This document shows positions 33,567-43,776 of a DNA stretch of 64,000 bases, in pieces. The number at the start of each line of letters is the position of its first letter. Positions within the stretch are counted from its first letter, which is position 1. The notes below the pieces were generated by a model. It worked only from the letters and a program-made list of their open reading frames with translations. It made no database searches and had not been told where the DNA came from. The translations under genes and the position numbers were made by a program. Origin of the DNA: Chlorops oryzae (Eukaryota; Arthropoda; Insecta; Diptera; Chloropidae); assembly GCA_020466095.1 (NCBI GenBank), contig CM035806.1:94387392-94451391 (forward strand). The letters are read 5' to 3'.

Positions 33567-34890
33567 GGACATTAAAATGACTAATAGTCCTTGGTATAAA
33601 GTTCTTCCGCAAGAGTAAGCCTTGTTGCTTTATTAAATGTTGCTAACTGTTGGATGTGTCTTCAGGCACTGCTGACATAGCCCGAAAATTGTGTTCAGCC
33701 ACCGAGGGTATTGCTATATTTATAGAGCACATGGTTTTCCCTGTTTGGAGAGTAAAGAATCCTTGGCGAATTTATCTTTAAATGCACTTTGGTGTTTCTT
33801 GTTTATCAAGTAAAATGTACTTTTCGCCGCGAAAAATTAATCCGCGAAACAAACTTTTTTTTATCAAAGCCGCCGTATCGAATTTATAGTAGAATTCTTC
33901 TAGCACGATGGAGCAGAAGGCTGAACAAAAATCAGAGCAAGCCGAAAAAAAGGGTAGATATTACATCAGATACACAAAGAAAATATGGTGAGTATAAAAA
34001 CAAAATTTTTTTTTTCGCCTAGAGTCCTTATTGTTAACGATGAGTTCTAATGTATTGGTTCGATGCACTTGAATTTTCACGTCCGAGAATCACACTAATA
34101 ATTGCTCGGTTATTTGTACATATTTCAGAAAAATTAGTAACTTTGAAAATAAACGGCATAACAAATTTAAAAAACGCTTTTGCAATTGTAAGGGAAAATA
34201 CCAAGTGATCCCAATAATAGGATCTTGGTTCCTTATTACCAAAGATAAGATCCTTTACAAGAATTCAGTTCAATATATAAAATAAATATTCAAACTGAAT
34301 CTAAATCGAATCTATATTTTATTTTTAACAAATCAACAATAAAGAAAACTAATTTTTTTAGAAAGCAAAGTAACATGATTAAACTAAAACATATTTTGAG
34401 AAAAGAAATTAATTTGAATCAAAAATGTGAGTTGTTGCACTTCAAGGCTTTCTCTTTGAAATTGTTTTGACTTCTCACACAATCACAGTCAAAATGTAGT
34501 TCGAAGCGAAAAGCCACTTTTCATATCAACATCAGCGCTACTTTAAATATTTTCAAGTCGTACTAATAAAAAATAATGTCATTCTTTAAAAATGTAAACA
34601 GAGGTAAGATCTTCTTTAAACACTCAAAAAACATAACTACTACTTGCTTGCTATAAACTATAGCAACGGTGTTATTACTGCATTTGCTGTATTTTATATG
34701 AATTTCAGCTAGCGAAATGTCTTGATTTGAAACAAACATAGCCAACATAGCTATACTTTGTTAGTAAATGAATATAGCTGTATGAGAATGATTTTAAAGC
34801 ATCTGCGGCTATTTGAAAAGCATCGGCAGCTACTCATTATAGCTGTGAATGATTTTAATGCATATTCGGCTATTTACATAGCATATGCAG
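33567..34890. other. AT-rich, no gene recognised
   Basis: Nothing supportable as gene or RNA. Short GCTATA/TATAGC-type repeats at 34640-34885 resemble those at 46780-47030. Confidence 0.45.
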
Positions 34891-34900
34891 CTTTATTGAG

Positions 34901-35147
34901 TGGGTAGGTAGGTAGGTTAAAGTGGCTGCCACTTAGGCCGTTAATCGGCCCATTGTGATACCAAGGAGGTCTTCTTGTGTTTGTGTGAGTGTATGTCTTT
35001 GTATGTTCTGTGCCCCTAACATGCAATTTTTAAAAACCAGTGCTAGGCTTAGAACATTACACTCCGTTTCGCCTGTGCCGGGAATCTAACCTCGGACCCT
35101 GGGATCAAGAGCATAGCACGCATCCCCTACGCTATCCCAGAGCCACC
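34901..35147 (-). mobile_element. Full-length tRNA-derived SINE, 247 bp
   Basis: On the minus strand the 5' end is a tRNA-like head with A-box-like TAGCGTAGGGG and B-box GGTTAGATTCC (internal RNA polymerase III promoter). The 3' end finishes GCCACTTTAACCTACCTACCTACCC. A 9-bp target duplication TTTATTGAG flanks it (34892-34900 and 35148-35156), showing that both ends are complete. Its 3' 60 bp match the 3' end of the LINE at 51.8-52.1 kb (GGTATCACAA, CGGCCTAAGTG, GCCACT..AACCT). SINEs carry no protein and use a partner LINE enzyme; the shared tail names the partner here. Confidence 0.85.
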
Positions 35148-35156
35148 TTTATTGAG

Positions 35157-35327
35157 TAAATGATATTCATTTCAATCTCCCTCTATTCAAATTCGCTCTC
35201 GTTTACTCTCTCTCTCTCTCGCTCTCTGCTATGCCATGAAATGGGCTGTAATTTTCGCCATGCTCCCTTATATCTGCTCCTCCCTGTTGTCCGCTTAAAA
35301 TTCACATTCTGATCAACTGCCCGATAA
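35157..35327. repeat. CT-rich microsatellite region
   Basis: 35196-35228 holds (CT)n with a few interruptions. The rest is unremarkable. Confidence 0.6.
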
Positions 35328-35400
35328 GGATTCGATAGCTCAGTGGTCCAAACTGTGACCCGAAACTCGAGATGTTCGGGGTTCGATCCATGTTGGCAGC
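35328..35400 (+). ncRNA. tRNA-like sequence with consensus A and B boxes
   Basis: A-box TAGCTCAGTGG (35336-35346) and B-box GGTTCGATCC (35380-35389) are perfect and spaced as in tRNAs, followed by T runs that would stop RNA polymerase III. The acceptor-stem ends do not pair, so it is a tRNA-derived SINE head or tRNA pseudogene rather than a working tRNA. Confidence 0.5.
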
Positions 35401-35651
35401 GAGAGTATTTCAAGTTTTTTTTTTACTTTTTTTTTATAAATTAAATTTTTTTTTTTTTTTTTCAAAGTTCAGATGTTTGGGAAGACAAAAATTTTCCCCT
35501 ACATTTTTAAGGTTTTATTAATATTATTTTGTTTTTTGTAATGGGTTCATTTTGATGTAAAAAATTTTTGGAGTCAAACAATTCCTTAAGCACGTTTCCC
35601 AAGACCTGAGCAACCATTACTCAAGTGAGCATTTTGACCAAGACATTAAAA

Positions 35652-35735
35652 TCGTTCGTTTAGCGTAATAGTTAAGGCGTTCGCCCAGCGATCTTGGTGG
35701 TCAGCGGTTCGAGGCTCTGTGGAGGCGAGAAAATT
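35652..35735 (+). ncRNA. Second tRNA-like sequence
   Basis: TAGCGTAATAGTTAAGGCGTTC followed by GGTTCGAGGC (35706-35715) is an A-box/B-box arrangement of a tRNA-derived head, different in sequence from the one at 35328. It ends in A-rich sequence. It lies 110 bp from the LTR element and no cloverleaf ends pair. Confidence 0.4.
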
Positions 35736-35847
35736 TAAGGAGATATAAGATAAGGGAGATTTAAAATAAAAATTTAGATAAACCAAAAAAAAAAATAAGT
35801 ATAATAAGGGTATTCCCTTAAAAGTGAAAAGATTAAAATCTAAAGGC

Positions 35848-38197
35848 TGTAACAGTTTTGGTTGCAGACAACCATACCGTATGCAAACTTAACTATGAAA
35901 CAGGACCTAGATCCGTTCTTGTCAAGTCGCCGAAGCAAAGATATTAGACTAGGTAAACCGCTGCACACACGTGCTGGTATGCCGTTGGTAGCCAATTCGG
36001 AAATGGGGGGGGGGGGGGGGTTTCGTGCGTTTACCAGGTGCTTCATCATCACTGCTGACAACAAAAGAAATCTCACGTGCGTGTATCGACAAAAGAAATA
36101 AATATTGTTCAAAACATAATCACAGACCGGAATTCTTGACTTTACGTTCGAGGTTCTTATAATAAGGAGATAGATGTTTTTAATCCCTCACGCTCATAAC
36201 CACGCCCGTCCATTTAGTCTCAACTCGCGCCCTATTTATGTTGAAACTCCCGACAGCGGTAACTCCGCCTTGACCAAGCGACTCCAAAACAAAATCACTC
36301 CATATTGTTGTCCATAATCACAATTTTATTGCTATGCAAAAATAACATTCTTTTTTCTTTTTGTTTTTGCGTTTTCTTATTTTAAATTTGTTTCAATTCG
36401 TTGAGAAAAAAAAATTAGTCATAATATAACCAAAATTGGAATTCCCCGGGAATCTCAAAAGAAGAATCTATATCAAATTATCCTCAGCTGTTGTTATGGA
36501 GGCAAGTAGGCCGAGAGAACAGAAAAATAAAAACCAAAAATCTCATATACGCACATATATCTGCACAGTGGAGCACATTTAGTTGCCTGAACAAAAAAAA
36601 AATTTTAGAATTTGGATTGCGTTTCGTTTGCTTAATATATCCTAAAAATGCATATTGCAAATTTATGCTTTTAAATTAAGTCGCCAGTGGAACCCCGACC
36701 AAATTCCGTTATCTGAGTTCCACATGCGAACTACAATGCTTGAGGAATTGTAAGAAATTCCGTTCAAAAAAAACTTTACTTAAGACGTAAAGCTGCTTGC
36801 CCTTGAAATGGCATTCACAAAATTATATCGGTTTTTTTTTTTGTTTTGTTTGAATTCTCTTACAAGTTCTAATAGGTGGTGCCGCTCTATCGGCTATAAC
36901 AAAAAAAAAACTACGAATTCATAATAATAATCAAAAGACTTACGTCAACTCACAATACACCTCGGTGATCCAGCGACGAAAGGCCTTTCTTCTCCTGGAT
37001 TCCATCGATGTGCTTACTGAAAGCTATAAGAAGTAGCTTAATCTACTTAAAATTACTGCGACGACATGCGTTCGACATGAGGCCAATCGGTGTTCCACAA
37101 AAACCAAACGAATTGGGTGACTACTAGTCCATAAGATAGATAGTAGACGTAGTTACGTTAACAGGCGATAGCAGCAATATGACGGTGGCGAATCACGCCC
37201 GTGTTCGTACCGACACACGTGAGATAACCCGGCGCAATCTTAATTGATCCATGTGCTCCCAATGGTTGAACAAACTCGAAGACCCAGCACTAACGTGATG
37301 TCTGCCCACTGTTATAGCTTAGCTAGAGACAGATCTCAGTCCTTATCTCGCTTCTTGGAATTATCCCAAAATAACAACTTACGAATCCCCTATGAAATAA
37401 AATGTGACGACAACAAATTTGAGGTTACGTCTTTCCACACAGTTTTTCATTTTTTCGCTATATTTACCTTTCGGGGACAGCAAGAAGGCGACAACCAAAA
37501 AAAAAGATGAAAACAAACGGATCGGCGCTCCAGCCAAATTGATGCGAAAAAAACTTTTCCTTTATGCGACTTATAAAAAGAGAGGAACCACCTTCAATTT
37601 CCCGAAGATTGGTATTATACTTATGATGACGCAGTAAGGAGCCGTCGGACATCCGTCCTCTCCTAGTTCACATTCGAATTTGCTATTTCCTCTGTACATC
37701 AAAACCCTAACTACTATCTCCAGAGTCAGACACACGAACAACTGTCCTGAAACACCCAAGTAAGCAGAGAAAGGCGAGCGAAGGAAAAAGACGGTTGCTT
37801 GTTAAAGGTTCCACGCCTCTCCCTCCCTCTCCTTCAACCAACTGGCCCTGTTCCGAAACATGCTCGCAAGTCTGACTCTATAGTATTCGATGGAACGTTC
37901 CAGATTCTCAGGTAAAAAGTGGCCTGATCTAATGATCATGCTATCTCGTTTTTCTTATGCAATTTGCCTCGGACGTCAGCACGAGCGAAGAACAAGAAGG
38001 ATAGACACGGCGTATAAGACTTTTCATTTAAATATCAGTGCTGCAAACTTACTTGCAAAATTTGAGTGTTGACTTTTATGTGTCAAATAATCCCTCAATA
38101 TGGTAGGTGATACGATATGAGGGAAAAAGTTCGGCATACACGTCTTTAAACAAATAGGCCAACTGAAATTAAGTTTGCACATCATGTGATCATTACA
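35848..38197 (-). repeat. 3' LTR of the Ty3/gypsy element, 2350 bp
   Basis: Begins and ends with TG/CA on the minus strand. By eye it differs from the 5' LTR at about 25-30 positions (roughly 99% identical), apart from a poly-G tract (17 G at 36006 against 6 G in the other). Short ORFs within it have no motifs. 38198-38261, between it and the end of pol, holds a purine-rich stretch on the minus strand (GAAAAGATGTTTTT) that may be the polypurine tract. Confidence 0.9.
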
Positions 38198-38261
38198 AAA
38201 AACATCTTTTCGAGCGAGGGTACAAGATGTATCCTACTGGTCGAAGAGATGAAGACCGACT

Positions 38262-41200
38262 TTAGGTCCGCAAATCTTTGGCGTGAAATTTTCCAAGTTT
38301 TTTCCCGTTAAAATCTTCCAATTCGTAAATAGAGTTGCCATGTCTTTTAGCTATTTTTGCTTTAATAAACTGATGGGCAAGCTTACTGCTAAAATGTTTT
38401 TCTGCACTGCTTTGGGCAAAGCTCCTATGACACACTGTTTGTCCCACCTCAAACGTTACCGTCCTAGTCCGTAAATTGTAGGATTTTTCGTACTTGTCAA
38501 AGGCTTTGGCGATGTTATCATTCACCTTATCACGAATGCCTTCCATTCGCTCATCTGGGCTTAAAGTAACGTTAGGGTCCGCTAGTAATTCAAGTTTTCG
38601 TAATAGGGCATAGGTTTTTCCGTTGAGGATCATATTTTGTCCAAAAACGACAAAGTAAGGGGAAAACCCTATTGAGGAATGGAATGAACTACGCAAGGCA
38701 CAATTAATGTCTGATATTTTCTCATCCCAATCTTTCTGGCTTGGTTTTACGTACGCGCGTATGGCTGCTACAATCGAACGATTGACGCGTTCGCTAGCAT
38801 TAGCTTGAGGAGAATAAAGTGCTGTGAAGTTGTGAGTAATTCCATATTTAGTTAAAAGGTCTTTAAAGAGCTCGGATTTAAACTGCACGCCATTATCTGA
38901 GGTTATTCTTTCCGGAACTCCTACGACGTGAAATATTCGTCTTTCTAAAAAATCAGTTATTACATTTGCGGTGAACTTTTTTATTGGTTCTAGAAACGAA
39001 TGCTTGGATTTGTGATCCAATACGATAATAAGGCCTATATGTCCGGATTTCGACCGAGGATATGGTGCTAATAGATCAATATACAGGTTTTGAAAGACGC
39101 GGTCTGATGTAGCTGGCTTTCCCATTGGTGGCCGTTAACTTTGATTTGGGGCTTTTGTTTGCTTACAGGTTTCGCAGGCTAAAATGTAGTTTTTCACTTG
39201 AGCGTACATTTTAGGCCAGAAATAAAAGGTTTTTAAACGCCGAAGTGTTTTTCCTATGCCCCCATGCGCACTAAGCGGATGATCGTGCACTCTAACAATC
39301 AGGCTCTCTGTCATTTCTTGGGGAATCCACAGTTTCCATGACATTTGTTCCTGCAATGGATCTCCGGACGAAGCGGAAGTTTTTTTGTATATGAGATGGT
39401 CAATAATTCTCAAATCAGGTAGTCTCTCTTGTTGGCTTTTTATGTTCCTTATGAGCCGAAGGTATGAATCCGATTGGAAAAGTGGTGACTCAAGGTCAAT
39501 TTCTACAGAGCTTTCGAGTTCTGAAATCGACGCCGAATCTAAATGGTTTACAGAAATTTCATCGTTGTTTTCTGCATAGATGCGAGATAACGAGTCCGGA
39601 ACCACATTCTGTGTACCCTTACGATGAGAAATAGAAAAGTTAAAGCCTTGAAGTTTTAAGGCCCATCGAGCTAATCTGCCGTGCAGATCAGGTTGGTTCA
39701 TTAACCATTTTAAAGACGCGTGGTCGGTTATGACTGCAAATTCGTGCCCGTCAATATATGAACGGAATTTTTTTATTGCTAACACAACTGCTAGACATTC
39801 TTGTTCTACGACAGAATAATTACGCTGTGCCTGATTATATTTTCGAGACATGTACGCTATTGGAAATTCTTCATTAGAGTCAGTCTTTTGAACCAAGACG
39901 GCACCAATTCCGTATTTACTCGCATCGAATTGTACAGAAAAAGGTTTACTAAAGTCAGGACTATGCAAGACAGGAGCCGAACACAAGGCTGTTTTGAGAG
40001 ATTGAAAGGCGGATTTGCTTTCTTCACACCAAATGAAGTTAATTCTTTTTAACATGTTCGTTAAAGGGGTTGTCAACGTAGCATAATCTTTTACAAATCT
40101 TTGATACCAACCGCACATGCCTAGGAATCTACGTAATTGCTTGACGGAAGACGGCACCGAAAGATCGCGAACGGCATTCACCTTCTCTGGATCAGTACGA
40201 ATTTCCCCATACCCAATGATATGGCCTAAGTATTTCACCTCACTTAAAAGGAATTTGGATTTTTCCACATTTATGGTGAGTCCAGCTCTTCTAAGACATA
40301 ATGCGATTTCTTGCAACACTAGCAGGTGATCTTCAAAGGAATCAGTAATGATCAACAGGTCATCGAGATGTACAAATACTTTAGTACGCAACTGCGCTGG
40401 AACAACTTTGTCCATTAACCGCGACATCGTCTGCGGCGCATTGCAGAGACCGAATGGCATGGTTACGAACTGGTAAAGAGGTCGGTTCGGTACGGTAAAA
40501 GCCGTTTTTTCTTTTGAATTCTTGTCAAGAGGGATCTGCCAGAAAGCGTCTTTTAAATCCAAACTACTTATAAACTCAGCTTTTGGTAGTCGACTAAGAA
40601 TTACATCGATAAGTGGCAGCGGATATGCATCCTTGACCGTAACGCTATTTAATTTACGTGCGTCTAGGCAGAGTCGTACCTTATTGGGTCTTACAACAAG
40701 AGTGACTGGAGACGACCACGGACTTTACGACTCTTCTACCACCCCTAGCGATAACATTCTATCCACTTCCGCGAACAATAATTTTTCTTTCGCTGGTGAC
40801 AGTGAAAAATGCCTTTGCTTAATGGGCTTGCTATCACCAACATCAATAACATGACTGACTAGTGAAGTTCGACCAAGGCCCTCTTTTGCAAATGATGGAA
40901 ATAATGCAATAACAAATTTAAGTCGCACTTTCTCTTTGTCAGTCAGTCCCTTGACTTGGGTATCGCAGCTTAGCTCATCTAGATTTTTGTGAACGTTTGG
41001 AAGAGGTTGACTGGTGTCGTCGAAAAGGTCTTTGGCTAACCCAAAAGCTTTGACGAAGTCGATACCCAGATATAGATTTTGAGTTAATGACGGCACAATA
41101 AGAAAGGTCAATTTTTAATCTTGTTTTCGAAAGGTAACTATAGCCTGCACACTTCCCACTACTAAATGTTTTTTTCCGTCTGCAGTCGTAATGTTCATTT

Positions 41201-41696
41201 TGAAACGTTTCCATGCATGTTGATTTTCTTCCACAAATTTTCGTGCGAATTGGGATGCAAGGCATGAAACACTGGCACCTGTATCAATTAAACCTGTAAC
41301 TTGGTTATCAAATAGATTAACAGTTGCGAAGGGTCTCATGTCATTAACCCCTATATCTGAGTAAGTTTCAGAGCAACACAATTTCCGGAACGACGTCACA
41401 CGTTTCCAAAACTGACGACAACGTCTAGTGGATCGCTTAGGTGTTTTGGTCACTTCTAACTCGCTAGCAAATATTCTTTGTCGTGCTTCTAAATAGTTTT
41501 TTAGACGCTGATGAAAAGGTATAAATTTGTGACGAGAACCAAAAAAATTTTCCGGATTTTTCGGGGAAAATGACAGAAAATTAGCTTGGGGTGTGGGCTG
41601 ATGCGGTGTGGTTAAATTCAAAGGTTGCGGTCTTTGGAGTACGACAGAGGTGTCTGCGTACTCTGACGAATGGAGTTTTTTGAAAGATTCTGGCAT
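38262..41696 (-). pseudogene. Ty3/gypsy pol: protease, RT, RNase H, integrase, three in-frame stops
   Basis: One frame from 41696 to 38262, broken by TAA codons at about 41115, 40725 and 39135. Protease: GLIDTGASVSCLASQF. RT: SLDLKDAFWQIPL, FVTMPFGLCNAP, and VFVHLDDLLI where Tyr of YLDD is His. RNase H: FDASKYGIGAVLVQ and TDHASLKWLM. Integrase: HHCC region ending CETCKQTK, then DLLAPYP, TSDNGVQFKS and QANASERVNR with the D, D and E of DD35E. The domains are in order and full length. It is in the -1 frame relative to gag. In life this polyprotein matures Gag, copies the RNA and inserts the DNA. Confidence 0.85.
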
Positions 41697-43105
41697 TTGC
41701 TGCAGTTTGGTTTATAAACGTGTGGAGCCCCGCACCCGTAACAGAAAACTTTACGTTCTGCTAGGCAGACGTCGAATTTATGGCCTGCTACCTGGCAATT
41801 CCAACACTTCACCACATTTTCAGTAGCCAAGTCTGCTTTGACGGCTTCCACGGATTGGTCCTCGTACATCTCCGAGACATGCCTAGGGTTAACCTGCGTT
41901 TTATTTGAAGAACGGTGCAGCTCTTCATCCAAAATCTCATGCTTAATCACAAACTCGCGCAACTGACCAACTGTAAAGATGGGAAAATGCAAAATTTCTT
42001 TTCGAACTTCGGGTTTCAGACTTCGTTTAAGGATTTCTATCAACTCATAATTGTCTATACGGGTCTCTAGTCGATCAGTTAATTGAAGGATAGCATCGTA
42101 AAAGGCGTCAAATTTTTCATTCGGTTTTTGTTTGCGCGAACGAATTATTTCTCGAATATCAAAATCAGTTCTTTTATCTTTGAACTGTATATGAAGCTCA
42201 CGACACAACGCATTTCACTCCACTTTATCCAATTGCCGATGGTATCTCCAGAACCATTCGAACGTTTTTTCACTAAACAAGAGATGAATGTGCCCGCACA
42301 AGGCGTCGAAGTCACCCTGCAAGGTTTGAATGGTCATAGCGTGCACTCGATAGATAAAATTGTCCACAGTCATGGGTTCGTCTGCTGATCCAGAAAATTT
42401 AAGATGACAATTCGAGATGAGGTTCGCTATCTTTTCCGGAGGCATAGACGCTATAAAACGATTTGGATTCTGTGGTAAGGGATTTCTATTGCGACGGTTA
42501 TGTTGAGTCTGGGGGTTAGTTTGGTGAAAGACTTGGGATTGAGCACTTACATTGGGTAAAGAATTTCTACCATTCAAATTAAGAGAGGCTAATTGATTTC
42601 GGACAACCTGCTTAACCATCTCCTCTAAATTCGAGTTTTCTTGAATACCGGGATGAATATTTTGAAAAGTGTCAGATAACCTTTGACTAGCAGAGCGATG
42701 GTTAACTGGTTCCGTATTGGGTGGAAACAAAGCGGACAAAGGCTGAGCTAAGGCTTCTTCCAGGTTACTCTCTACAGCAAGGTCTAACAATTCTCGTTGT
42801 GATCGCGTCACGGGTCAGTGCCCCTTCGGTTTAGTGCCTAAATTCGCAGCCCCTTCATTGGTCTTAGCTGCATTGACTACTACGCCATCTATCTGGTACG
42901 CATTCAACCGATTGGGAGTACATGGCCTGTCGCAGTTTGGACACAATGACACTTCGTTTAGAGCTCGCATTGCACAATCATAATGAAAGATGTGCCGACA
43001 CGGCGTAACAACCAACTGTGCCCCACTATCAAGATGTGTATTGCATATAACACAATCAGAATTCCTCATGGCAGGAGGATGAAATGGGCTCCTTGACACT
43101 GCCAT
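41618..43105 (-). pseudogene. Ty3/gypsy gag with an N-terminal RING-H2 finger, two in-frame stops
   Basis: One frame from the ATG at 43105 to 41618, interrupted by TGA at 42815-42817 and 42215-42217. Residues about 17-57 read CVICNTHLDSG, TPCRHIFHYDC and CPNC, i.e. C-x2-C ... C-x-H-x2-H-x2-C ... C-x2-C, a complete RING-H2 pattern. A Gln/Asn-rich segment follows, then a capsid-like region (NFIYRVHAM, KFDAFYDAILQL) and two zinc knuckles (CWNCQVAGHKFDVC and CYGCGAPHVYKPNC). The first TGA separates RING from capsid, so it may be either a mutation or a true ORF boundary. RING fingers usually bind E2 ubiquitin enzymes; a role here is speculation. Confidence 0.75.
41637..41681 (-). promoter_or_regulatory. 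-1 ribosomal frameshift signal between gag and pol
   Basis: On the minus strand the heptamer AAAAAAC (41681-41675) lies in the gag frame exactly as A AAA AAC (gag reads SKNS, pol reads FKKL). Eleven bases later a hairpin GAGTACGCAGA-CACC-TCTG-T-CGTACTC (41663-41637) forms an 11-bp stem with one bulged base. A slippery heptamer in the correct register plus a downstream hairpin is the standard retroviral -1 frameshift site, and pol is indeed in the -1 frame. Confidence 0.85.
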
Positions 43106-43636
43106 GGTAAAAAAGTAGAATATTTATGTATATAGAAAGTTTTGGTTTTGTATTGGTAATATAAAATTTTATTAAATGGCAAGTTTCTTGGTCAAGACGA
43201 CGTCTTGCTGTCTATCGAACCCTAGGTTAAATCAAGAATTAATTTTTTTATTTTTTTTTTTTGGATTATTTCGGTTATAACTGGCGTTTATGACTTCACT
43301 GGCCCACCCCGATCAGTTCGTGAAAATATAAGTGGTCAACCAGTGCAACGATCTAAAGTACAGTACGATTGCAATTCCATACTCTTCTTTCCACTAACAA
43401 ACCACGTTGGGATTAAAGTGGCCAAACACGAAGCAATTTAATTTACGTTAGGCTACGATTGCCGACATCTTTATAACAAAAACGAACAAAAAAAAATAAC
43501 GAAAATCCTGGATGGTGTCGGAAAATCAACTTTCCTTCCCAACAACATAATTCGCAGAGCGTTCCGGCATTTTTCTTGATCTAGGCACTTGAGCCTACTA
43601 AGACGAACACAAAAAGATGCTACAACCTGAAGATTC

Positions 43637-43667
<31 letters not shown>

Positions 43668-43776
43668 TTTTTTTTTGTAAAGTGCGAGTTAAAGAAATTG
43701 TAACATTTTAGCAACTTAGTGGGGGTTTTCTTTTCTGCTTTTCCTATGGAGCCCCACGTTGGGCGCCATTCTTTAT
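43106..43776 (-). other. 5' leader of the Ty3/gypsy element with primer-binding site
   Basis: On the minus strand, eight bases after the 5' LTR, TGGCGCCCAACGTGGGGC (43768-43751) is the primer-binding site; a TGGCGCCC start is typical of tRNA-Lys-type priming in gypsy elements. A perfect A/T block (poly-T at about 43652-43675) and the rest of the leader show no other feature before the gag ATG at 43105. Confidence 0.8.

Noticed and set aside
34640..34890. A MITE defined by GCTATA/TATAGC repeats shared with 46780-47030
   Set aside because: Similarity is limited to short AT-rich words, and I could not define ends or a target duplication.
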